Part shown: positions 1 through 7,520 of the stretch, piece after piece
How the letters are laid out: each line of letters opens with the position of its first letter
Position numbering within the stretch: the first letter of the stretch is position 1
NCBI GenBank assembly: GCA_964553035.1
Contig: CAZKJH010000024.1
Coordinates: 1-34,405 of the forward strand
Reading direction: 5' to 3'
Source of the DNA: JBBQIY01 sp964553035
Lineage (GTDB): Bacteria; Verrucomicrobiota; Kiritimatiellia; RFP12; UBA3636
DNA length: 34,405 nucleotides
Notes under the pieces: generated by a model
Told to the model about the DNA's origin: nothing
Seen by the model: the letters and a program-made list of their open reading frames with translations, nothing else
Databases searched by the model: none
Made by a program: the position numbers and the translations under genes

Positions 1-397
1 TTACTCTGCGTCCCTGCGACTCTGCGCGAGATTCTTTTCCATATTTCAACAGGCGGGTCACCGCCCCGCGGGACGCCGCGAGGTGCACGACGGATACGCC
101 ATTCAAACGAGGTGTAGAGGCGCCGCTACGGGCGCACATTTGCGGCGAAGCCGCACAACAACTCAAGCCCCCAATCATGAATCGACTCTACCGCGCCCAT
201 TAATATGCTTGGGTAACTTATTTTGAACTCAGCACACTAGTGGCTAGTCGTTAGACATCCTCGCCCCATTTCTCTCTCAAGGTGGGGCTCGGTCGTCCCG
301 ACCAGCCGCATTCGGCACACGCTCTCCACTCACAACTTCTCTGAAAGTCGGCGAACCCCATCTTCCGAAATTTTTCCACGTGCCGCATACTGTGGGC
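1..397. other. Gene-free, repeat-rich stretch
   Basis: No open frame with protein-like composition was found here. The opening bases carry a run rich in CTCTGCG/CCTGCGAC words, which looks like a dispersed intergenic repeat. A short hairpin TGCGGC-GAA-GCCGCA lies at 141-155, inside a GC-rich patch that also contains GGCGCC. The stretch ends at an IS66-like scrap. It is best read as decayed intergenic DNA. I see no convincing promoter or RNA gene. Confidence 0.5.
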
Positions 398-487
398 ATG
401 AAAGCTGGAGTCGATCCCTACGCTTACCTGCTCGACATCATCCGCCGCCTACCCACGATGAATGGTTCTAGTCTAATTAGTCTCTGA
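398..487 (+). pseudogene. IS66-type transposase C-terminal scrap
   Basis: A 29-codon plus-strand frame ending in TGA at 485-487 contains the peptide AGVDPYAYLLDIIRRLPT. This resembles the conserved tail of IS66-family transposases (G-x-DP-x-AYL-x-D-x-L-x-RLP). Nothing upstream continues the transposase in any frame I could follow, and no terminal inverted repeats were recognised, so this would be a remnant of a lost element. Its last bases overlap the end of the OsmC fragment on the other strand. The call rests on one short motif and could be coincidental. Confidence 0.4.
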
Positions 488-791
488 CAACGCCGGAGTT
501 AATTAACTTCACTCCATTGGCGAGGCAATCGCCGACAGGGCATCGGCTTTCGACAAAGGCTGCAAAAGCTTCTGTCTTTTCTTGGCTTTCCTTCGTTTTG
601 AAATGTATCTGATAACGAATCTCTTGGAAACCATTTCTGGCATCAGAAATGCCTAAAAACCCGTCGGGGTCGAGGTCGCCTTCTAGGTATTGATCATATA
701 AATTCCTTTTCTCTTTTTCGGGGGGTGTAGACAAGCGATCCGCCTTGTTCATCAGAACAGCAAATATATCACATTGTGATATGTTGAGCAA
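477..791 (-). pseudogene. OsmC-family protein, C-terminal fragment
   Basis: Residues about 35-100 of this 104-residue frame match the C-terminal half of OsmC/Ohr-like proteins: an EGDLD segment, then G-F-L-G, a GFQEIRYQIHF strand, a helix, and the ending RCPVGDCLANGV, where the family has a conserved cysteine in a (S/C)PV-x-D-x-(L/I)-x-N-x-V context. Family members are about 140 residues and have an N-terminal dimerisation strand and a first reactive cysteine that are missing here. The only available start is TTG at 789-791, and an in-frame stop lies just upstream at 801-803. The first 30 residues do not look like OsmC. I read it as a truncated, probably non-functional peroxide-reductase-type gene next to an insertion-sequence scar. 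A short active variant cannot be excluded. Confidence 0.55.
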
Positions 792-957
792 GCGATTATT
801 TCAGGACCCACTTGTCTTATAAAAATATCCAAGGGTTTCTTCATTGCATTCCAAATTCAAAAGGAATAAAATCTGAAGGCGAAATTTGGTTTTTGCCTTG
901 CAGTAGAAAAGTTTTTTCTTTGCTTTAACATTTTCTTCATTCAGGAAGTGCATTGAC

Positions 958-2964
958 ATGAAAAGGACAATAATAAAATTCGCTCTGGTTGTGGCATCTG
1001 TTTTGATTCATTTCGGCCTCGGGTTGGGTACCGCCTCGGCACAAGCTCGTCGAGCGCTGGTAGTTGGTATCAACAACTATGAACCAACCTACATTAATCA
1101 ACCATTAAGCTGCTGCATCAATGATGCGACAGAGATTCGCGATACGGTGATGCTGGGGGATCCAATGCTTCGGTGGGTTTCCGGGAATATTCAGTTTAAA
1201 ACGGATTCCCAGGCGACAAAGACCGCCATTCGATCAGCACTTCAGACGCTTGCCTCGCAAAGCATGCCGGGGGATGTGGTGGTTTACTATCAATCAAGCC
1301 ATGGTGGAGGAAGTGGTTTGAACACGTTCATCTGCACTTACAATGCGCATTATACTGATGCTGAACTCGGGGCGGATCTGGCTTTGTTCCGTAGCGGCGT
1401 CAAGGTTGTTGTCATCCTTGATGCGTGCAATTCTGCCGGCATGTTTAAGGGAGAGATTCCAGTCTGGAAGTTTGCCGAAAATGCACTGGCGAGTTGTCTA
1501 ACAACAAAAGAGCAGACGGCGAAAGGCCTAGGAGTTTCGGTTCCGAAGGACTTCGGATCCAACATCGCTTTCATGACAGCTTGCGACTACGATGAGTCAA
1601 GCTGGGAAGGTTCTTCTCACGGAATCTATACAGCGGGGCTTCTTGGCGGGTGTTGGAATCCCTCGGTTGATGTCAATGTCGATGGGTTACTCCAGTTTCA
1701 GGAACTTCATAGCCATGCTGCGGATTCGTGCTCAGGTATGCAAACGTCTCAGTCTTTGAATACGAATCTTCTATCACTTCTTGTGGCCCGAAACGTCGAG
1801 GGCAATGGCGGTGACGAAACAGCCGTTCTTTCTCCTGTGTATCGGTTCTGGTCTCCGGTTTTCAGCGGACATTTCTTCACGATGAACGAGACGGAGAAGA
1901 ACAACATTATTGCGACTCTCTCAGCCTATTGGACGTACGAGGGTGTTGCGTATGATGCGTATACAGGTCAGGCGGCGGGAACCCTGCCGGTCTACCGCTT
2001 CTGGTCTCCTGTCTTCGCGGGTCACTTCTACACGATGAACGAGGAGGAGAAGAATAATATTATCTCGGGGCTTTCAGCTTACTGGACCTACGAAGGGGTT
2101 GCTTGGTACGCCTGCCCGACACCGGTGGCTGGTACGGTTCCGGTTTACCGCTTCTGGTCTCCGGTCTTCGCCCATCACTTCTTCACGATCAACGAAACGG
2201 AAAAGAACAATATCATTGCGGGGCTTTCGGCCTACTGGACTTACGAAGGCATTGCGTACTATGCCTTCTCTTCGCGCTCGGGTTCGGATTCCAGGGCGGT
2301 GGACTCGTTGTTCGACGAACGTGATTTTGCGGCTGTACAGAAATCGGCAGACGCTATTGTGACGGGTTCTGAAGTAGCGGCTCCTGTGAATGTGATCCAG
2401 ACTTTGAATGGCTCATCCACAGGGCTGGGCGACATGGTTTTCCCGATGTCGTTTGCAGGCGGTGCGGTGAAGGCATACGTGTATGATGCGACTGCGGATC
2501 AATGGACGTGCGTCGTGAGCAATAGCAATGCACAGGCAGAGGCCGTGTTTACGGGCGTACAGCCTGATCGAGACTACCGATTCGAGGTGTGGTCGGATGA
2601 TTCGGCTGGATCGGATGCAGAAGCGCTGCATTCAAGTTCCTTTGTGTGGAAACTTGATCCGCCGCCGACGCTGAATAGCGACGTGACCTTGTCCGACGGC
2701 GATGGCGTCGTGGGTGCTCCGGTGGCAAGACTGAAGACACCCACTACCGACGGTACGCTGACGCTGAAACTCTACTCCTCATCGCAGGGGGTTGTGCAAA
2801 CACTGACAGGCGTTGTGGGAGGTGAGACCGTCGAACTGTCCATCCCTGAATGGAATCGCTGGTTCTGGGTCGGCGGCTGGCGTGATACTGATAATGCACT
2901 GGTGATGTCGCTGTGGATGCGAAGTGAAGCGGAATCCTTATCCACGAAAAACACGAAACGGTAA
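958..2964 (+). CDS. Secreted caspase-like (C14) protein with three DUF5648 repeats
   Basis: This 668-residue protein begins with a signal peptide (basic start, hydrophobic core, A-S-A-Q-A cut region near residue 29). Residues about 30-270 are a caspase-like domain: RALVVGINNY at the first strand, a SHGGG motif with His115, and DACNSAG with Cys157 as the likely catalytic pair. From residue 293 three copies of a 51-residue unit follow, starting at 293, 344 and 395 and each reading PVYRFWSPVF..HF(F/Y)T..E(T/E)EKNNII..L.AYWTYEG. These match the DUF5648 type found on exported hydrolases. Residues about 440-668 are beta-rich and unrecognised. An AGGAAG ribosome site precedes the ATG. It is probably a periplasmic or surface cysteine peptidase, or a decoy of one. 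Its substrate is unknown, and no partner gene lies next to it. Confidence 0.82.
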   Translation: MKRTIIKFALVVASVLIHFGLGLGTASAQARRALVVGINNYEPTYINQPLSCCINDATEIRDTVMLGDPMLRWVSGNIQFKTDSQATKTAIRSALQTLASQSMPGDVVVYYQSSHGGGSGLNTFICTYNAHYTDAELGADLALFRSGVKVVVILDACNSAGMFKGEIPVWKFAENALASCLTTKEQTAKGLGVSVPKDFGSNIAFMTACDYDESSWEGSSHGIYTAGLLGGCWNPSVDVNVDGLLQFQELHSHAADSCSGMQTSQSLNTNLLSLLVARNVEGNGGDETAVLSPVYRFWSPVFSGHFFTMNETEKNNIIATLSAYWTYEGVAYDAYTGQAAGTLPVYRFWSPVFAGHFYTMNEEEKNNIISGLSAYWTYEGVAWYACPTPVAGTVPVYRFWSPVFAHHFFTINETEKNNIIAGLSAYWTYEGIAYYAFSSRSGSDSRAVDSLFDERDFAAVQKSADAIVTGSEVAAPVNVIQTLNGSSTGLGDMVFPMSFAGGAVKAYVYDATADQWTCVVSNSNAQAEAVFTGVQPDRDYRFEVWSDDSAGSDAEALHSSSFVWKLDPPPTLNSDVTLSDGDGVVGAPVARLKTPTTDGTLTLKLYSSSQGVVQTLTGVVGGETVELSIPEWNRWFWVGGWRDTDNALVMSLWMRSEAESLSTKNTKR

Positions 2965-3502
2965 CGCGAAGAATTTTAACCATGAAACACATAAAACTTC
3001 ATGAAAGTAGTGTGGATGCAGGCTGAAATTCTATACACAGATTAGCAACACAGAGAAGTGTAGGGGTAATATTCCTCACGCGAAGAAGTGAAGTTTTTCA
3101 TGGAGTTTAATGTTTTTCATGGTTAAACCTAAAAAAGGCTGTAGGCTGTAGCGGTTTAGGCTGAAGTTATTGGAATAGCCACAGAAGACGGAACTCACGG
3201 AAGGTGGTGTAGAGAGGTTTTGTCCACAGAAGTCAAGTCCACAGAGGAGAATGCTGGGTAAGAAGACACGGGACACGATCGACGATGGACTATGGTCTAT
3301 AGTCCAATCCGGGGAGGGGACGCCCCTCAACCAGAAAGACGTAGCGAAGTGCTCGTGCTAAGGTTTGACGCGGGTTGGATGAAGTGGTGTAAACGCGGCG
3401 AGGATGCCGCGTCTACTTTTTAGTGATTTCTTCTTGCTCATAGCCCTCGATTAGTTTACGCTGTTTTCTTGTCACAGCGTTATATATGCTAAGGAATCTG
3501 AA
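2965..3502. repeat. Gene-free spacer with inverted repeats and hairpins
   Basis: No credible gene was found. The spacer holds an imperfect inverted repeat of about 35-40 bases: the arm at 2975-3007 (TTTAACCATGAAACACATAA...) reappears on the opposite strand at 3088-3127. Both arms lie near copies of CGCGAAGAA. Two further hairpins are GGACTAT-GGTCT-ATAGTCC at 3287-3305 and ACGCGGC-GAGGAT-GCCGCGT at 3393-3412. The second is followed, after four bases, by five T residues and could act as a weak terminator. AGGCTG and CCACAGA words recur. The whole looks like stacked dispersed repeats rather than one mobile element. Confidence 0.6.
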
Positions 3503-4561
3503 ATGCCGGATGAAGAGAGCCCACTTGGAACGAAGGATAAGCGAACGCATCGCGTTCTTTATTCTTCGTTCCAAGTGGGGGAGAAACTCCCAGGCTACGT
3601 TCGGTACGCTCTTGCGCAGTTAGCGAAAACGGGTTTTGATGTTGTGTTGATCACGAATCAAACCAGCTTGGATCACGAAGCGCAAACCTTCCTGCGGGAG
3701 CATCGGATAGCGTTGTTTGTCACGGAAAACCGTGGGTTTGACTTTGGGATGTGGCGTCGCTATTTGGAGTCCATTCCCGAGTCGGAACGTAATGCGTTTG
3801 AGCGGTTGGTGCTGGTTAATGATTCGGTGATTTATTTTCGGGATGTTTTCCGGGATTTATTCGAGCGGGCGGAAGCCAAAAATGCCGACATGGTGTCACT
3901 GTCCAGCAACAATGATTACGGGTTTCATCTCCAGTCGTTTTTCTTGTACATGAAGCCACGTGCGATCTCTGTGTTCTTTGAACATCTGCTTTCTGAAAAC
4001 GAGCAGAGCGAATATTGGGGTGCTGTGATGAACATGGAGGTAGGGCTGAGTCAGAGCATGATACGGCAGAATCTTGTTCTTGAGCCGCTCTATCAATTTG
4101 ATATTCCGTTTGATTTTTCTTACGAGACCCTGATCCGGATGCACGCGGGCTTCGTGAAGCGCAAGTTACTTGAGAAGCGCTACACCTTCGGGCAAACGAT
4201 GTTTTTTCTCCGGAACAATCGCAGGGCACTTGATTTGGGCTATCGATCGCTGATTCTCCAGCAGGGAGGTAAGGACGCTGACTTTCAACCCGAGTGGTTG
4301 ATAACTCGGCCTCCGCCTTCTTTTCGAGAAAAAGCACGGATCCGTTTCTGGCGGATACTATTCTGGGGCTGGACGCTGATCTCCGATGGTTGTTTACTGG
4401 CCGTTTCGGCGTACGTAGGGCTTTCGCTGTTCAAGTGGGGTGGGGTGGTTGGTGGTGTTCTCGTTGGGGCGGTTGCAGCGGTTTTCCTGTTCAGACTTCG
4501 CCACATCGGTCGAGACTGGATTACCAAGCGCAGCGTTCGACCGATTAGCATTTCGAAATGA
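3503..4561 (+). CDS. RgpF-like rhamnan synthesis glycosyltransferase, membrane-anchored
   Basis: This 352-residue protein resembles the RgpF (rhamnan synthesis protein F) family of glycosyltransferases that act on rhamnose-type wall or O-chain polysaccharides. The visible marks are an N-terminal strand reading VLYSSF..., a central ENRGFDFGMW segment near residue 75, and LVLVNDSV about 30 residues later, which is typical of the family's nucleotide-sugar fold. Residues about 285-335 form one or two hydrophobic membrane segments, so it is probably bound to the inner face of the cytoplasmic membrane. AAGGAA seven bases before the ATG supports this start. It is transcribed towards the minus-strand polysaccharide operon and ends 19 bases from it. 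It likely serves the same glycan, but its exact sugar donor is not readable. Confidence 0.75.
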   Translation: MPDEESPLGTKDKRTHRVLYSSFQVGEKLPGYVRYALAQLAKTGFDVVLITNQTSLDHEAQTFLREHRIALFVTENRGFDFGMWRRYLESIPESERNAFERLVLVNDSVIYFRDVFRDLFERAEAKNADMVSLSSNNDYGFHLQSFFLYMKPRAISVFFEHLLSENEQSEYWGAVMNMEVGLSQSMIRQNLVLEPLYQFDIPFDFSYETLIRMHAGFVKRKLLEKRYTFGQTMFFLRNNRRALDLGYRSLILQQGGKDADFQPEWLITRPPPSFREKARIRFWRILFWGWTLISDGCLLAVSAYVGLSLFKWGGVVGGVLVGAVAAVFLFRLRHIGRDWITKRSVRPISISK

Positions 4562-4580
4562 TGAGCCTTGTTTCTGCCGT

Positions 4581-6470
4581 TTACGGTGTGGTTCTCGGCG
4601 GCCACGCCATCGTGAAGTCCTCACCATCCAGTGTCAGGTTTGGATTATAAGCGGGATCGTTTGTTAGCACCGTTCTCCAGTGTTCCTGCATGTAGGCGAT
4701 TTCACCTGCGAAGCGCTTTCGCTTTTCCGCAGTGTCTTCTGCGCCACGGCTTGCAGACTCGTGGTGATATAATTCTGCGTAGGAAGTCCATAAATTTTGA
4801 TAGCCTTTCTGACGCAATCTCAGGCAGAAGTCGATATCGTTGAAGGCGACGGCCAACGCATCTTGGTTTAAGCCGCCAACCTCTTCGTAGCGTTCGCGTT
4901 TGACGACCAGACATGCGCCGGTAACAGCGGAGACTGATCGCAAGCAGAATACGTGCTTCAAATTTTTGATGGATGTTCGGGACAGGCACCTTGGGGCATG
5001 TGCTGCAACGCCCTTGATGCCCAAAACCACACCGCCATGCTGTAAAGTGTCGGTGGGATACCAAAGGCAGGCTCCAACGGCTCCAGTCTCAGGCAGGGAG
5101 GCAAGTGCAACCATTTCCTCCAGCCAGTCTGGAGAGATCACTTCTATGTCGCTGTTTAACAGCGCGAGGATGTCACCCGTAGCCGCAGCGGCACCGAGAT
5201 TGTTGAGTGCTGAATAGTTGAAAGGACGCGGATCACGAATAATGCGTATTCTCGGGTTCTTTTCTAGCTCGAGCAAATAATCGAGCATAGCCGACTCGTC
5301 GGAACCGTTGTCGATAATGAGCAGTTCGAAATCGGGATAGGTCGATTTGGATAGCACGCTTTCGATGCATAAGCCAAGCAGTGCTTGGCCGTTGCGCGCG
5401 GGAATGATGATGCTGACGCGGGGAGGCGGGTTTGGGAGGCGGTACCGGAGTCGATACCCGCTATCAAGGATGTCAACCGTGCAGTCTGCCTTCGTTCGCA
5501 TGAAGTGCTCGCACAAAGCATCCCGCCCAGCGGTCAGTTCTGCTAGAAGCTGAAGAGTAGACGATTTTATGCTGATAGGCAAATCTTTCTGGTGGCAGAG
5601 GATTCGAGGGACGTGGCGGATTTCTTCTCGTTTAGCTTGTTCAAGGCAACGGAGGATCAAATCGAATTCGCCTACAGGATCGAACGTTGTTCGAAGGCTA
5701 CCTAGCTCTTTCAGTAGTGCTTTACGATAAACGCAAAGCGGGAGGAGAAGCTGGCGCGAGTAAAACATCGCTTCGTCCCAGTCGGGTTTAAATGATGGCG
5801 AATATCTTTTGCCCTGCGTATCGATCCGATCGGTGTCCGAGTAGATAAAAGCGGCATTGGCATTGAGCAAAGCTGCTTTAACGACGTAGAAGAGGGCATG
5901 TTCTGCGAGGAGTAAGTCGGGTTTTAAGAAGAGAACCCAGTCTCCTGTGGCAAAATCGATGGCGAGGTTCATTGCCGTGCAGACATTAGCAGGCGTTTTC
6001 TGAACAAGGCGTTTAATTCGCTTATCTTGACTAGCGGTTTTTTTGATAAGCGTGCGGAGAGCCGAAGTTTTAGAGGTCGTATCGACGATAAGAAGCTCCC
6101 AGAAAGGGTACACTTGTTGACGGATGGCCGCAATGGCCTCCACAAGGTTTTCGGACGTCCATCCGCCGTCAGTCGTTACAACGAGGGATACGATGGGTTT
6201 GGTGGGGAGGATGTCGCCTTGAGAACGGAGCTTCTCTCTTTCGGAGTTGCTTCTGGTGTCATAACGCTGAATCCATTCTGCATAATCGTGACGGTTTGAT
6301 AGCGGCTTCTCGGCGATGGGTCCGTTGTGAACCTCGTTGAGAGTGGCGTGAAAACCGTTGCGCCGGATCCGTCCAAAGGCGTGACGCAGAACAGGAATAA
6401 AGCCGAATTTCCGGCAGGTGGCCAGTCCTTTGGCAAACAGCGAAGGAATTGCAGAAATTTTTTGGATCAT
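4581..6470 (-). CDS. Double-domain GT2 glycosyltransferase
   Basis: Two family-2 glycosyltransferase (GT-A) domains lie in tandem. The first begins near residue 92 (IVSLVVTTDGGW, later FLKPDLLL in place of the usual DDD) and is degenerate. The second begins near residue 349 (RVSIIIPARNG, LLIIDNGSD, ILALLNSDIEV with an intact Asp motif, then CLWYPTDTLQHGG and FNDIDFCLR). The second half matches rhamnosyl- and other O-antigen transferases, so catalysis probably rests there. The chosen ATG at 6468-6470 lies five bases after the stop of the upstream GT4 gene. An in-frame ATG at 6489-6491 would overlap that gene instead. Neither has a clear ribosome site, so translational coupling is likely. This is the last gene of the minus-strand polysaccharide operon. 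Confidence 0.82.
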   Translation of the reverse strand: MIQKISAIPSLFAKGLATCRKFGFIPVLRHAFGRIRRNGFHATLNEVHNGPIAEKPLSNRHDYAEWIQRYDTRSNSEREKLRSQGDILPTKPIVSLVVTTDGGWTSENLVEAIAAIRQQVYPFWELLIVDTTSKTSALRTLIKKTASQDKRIKRLVQKTPANVCTAMNLAIDFATGDWVLFLKPDLLLAEHALFYVVKAALLNANAAFIYSDTDRIDTQGKRYSPSFKPDWDEAMFYSRQLLLPLCVYRKALLKELGSLRTTFDPVGEFDLILRCLEQAKREEIRHVPRILCHQKDLPISIKSSTLQLLAELTAGRDALCEHFMRTKADCTVDILDSGYRLRYRLPNPPPRVSIIIPARNGQALLGLCIESVLSKSTYPDFELLIIDNGSDESAMLDYLLELEKNPRIRIIRDPRPFNYSALNNLGAAAATGDILALLNSDIEVISPDWLEEMVALASLPETGAVGACLWYPTDTLQHGGVVLGIKGVAAHAPRCLSRTSIKNLKHVFCLRSVSAVTGACLVVKRERYEEVGGLNQDALAVAFNDIDFCLRLRQKGYQNLWTSYAELYHHESASRGAEDTAEKRKRFAGEIAYMQEHWRTVLTNDPAYNPNLTLDGEDFTMAWPPRTTP

Positions 6471-6475
6471 GACGT

Positions 6476-7510
6476 TTACATGGCTAAGCATGTGGTCATT
6501 TGGTTGACAGCACGTGTCCAGCAAAAACGTTGCCTAACGAATTTATAGGATAGAGAGGAGCAATCAATCAGATGTGAGCGATTTTCCGAAAAGGCTAAAA
6601 GGAGCTGTTTCATTTCCTCTAGATCTCTACAGACAAAGGGAGTGACTTCAGGGTGAGCTCCCGCATCAAAAGCCAACCCTACCGTGCCAAGTGCCTGAGC
6701 TTCGACGAGGGGGAGGTTGAAGCCTTCCCACATACTAAAGGAGATGAAGACATCTAACGACCGGAGATAGTTCGCCTTATCCTCGTCGGATAAATTCAGA
6801 TGGGTGATTATGCCCTGTTGCTCGAGCCCTGTGACATCTTCTGGTTTACCAGCTCCAGCAGCGTGATATTCAAATTGGTTGCGATCTTCAGGGGTCTTCA
6901 TCGTATGAATTAATTGCGTGAAGAGGTGATTACCCTTGTAGAACGCCTCTCCTTTGCCGAATCGAACCAAGGTTCCGACCTTTAGGGGCCGGTTTTTTTC
7001 AACAGCAATGTTGTCGAGATTTTTACTCCCAAGGTCTGGAACGTGATCGGCACCGAGGTGAATGACAACGCCATTTTTCAGTCCGATTTCCGCCTTCAAG
7101 AAATGTGAAAGCGTGAACACACCCTTCGCGTATGGATAGGCAATGATTTTTTTATTGGCGATGATGTCTTCCCTTGCCTGGCGATCATCAGGGAACAAGG
7201 CGGGTGTAGGATCTCCCATCTCCCAAGCCCAGCACTCGTAGGATTGCGATAATTCTCTTAGCATCTCAAAGAATGGCGTTGTAGCAGCAATGATGATAGG
7301 GTTGACCATCTGGCTGGCAACTTCCCGTACACTGTCAACCGTTCGATCGACTTTGTGAATAGGGAAGCCGGAATAGAAGTCGTCTGCGTCAAGTGTCGCG
7401 ACGGCAACGTGGGAGCCCGACGCTGTCATCTTGCGGGCAAAGATGTCAAGGACAACGCTGACTCCGTAGCCTTTTTTCAGAAAACAGGAAAGAAATAGAA
7501 TGTCGCGCAT
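6476..7510 (-). CDS. GT4-family glycosyltransferase
   Basis: This 344-residue GT-B enzyme has a C-terminal half with the family-4 pattern: LKVGTLVRFGKGEAFYKGNHLF at the start of the nucleotide-sugar domain and SMWEGFNLPLVEAQALG, the E-x7-E motif that holds the donor sugar. The N-terminal acceptor domain is short and begins ILFLSCFLKKGYGVSVV. It probably transfers one sugar of the exported polysaccharide from a nucleotide donor on the cytoplasmic side. It starts 10 bases after the stop of the 1306-residue fusion gene, and the next gene begins within or just after its end, so they form one transcription unit. The donor and linkage cannot be told from sequence alone. Confidence 0.82.
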   Translation of the reverse strand: MRDILFLSCFLKKGYGVSVVLDIFARKMTASGSHVAVATLDADDFYSGFPIHKVDRTVDSVREVASQMVNPIIIAATTPFFEMLRELSQSYECWAWEMGDPTPALFPDDRQAREDIIANKKIIAYPYAKGVFTLSHFLKAEIGLKNGVVIHLGADHVPDLGSKNLDNIAVEKNRPLKVGTLVRFGKGEAFYKGNHLFTQLIHTMKTPEDRNQFEYHAAGAGKPEDVTGLEQQGIITHLNLSDEDKANYLRSLDVFISFSMWEGFNLPLVEAQALGTVGLAFDAGAHPEVTPFVCRDLEEMKQLLLAFSENRSHLIDCSSLSYKFVRQRFCWTRAVNQMTTCLAM

Positions 7511-7520
7511 GGTAATTCCT

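Noticed and set aside
3076..3330. Minus-strand frame of 84 codons in the spacer
   Set aside because: It is made from the inverted-repeat sequence and low-complexity words, with no ribosome site or protein-like pattern.
3393..3425. Rho-independent terminator
   Set aside because: The GC stem and T-run are present, but four bases separate them and the same hairpin word looks like a dispersed repeat, so it was noted only within the spacer entry.
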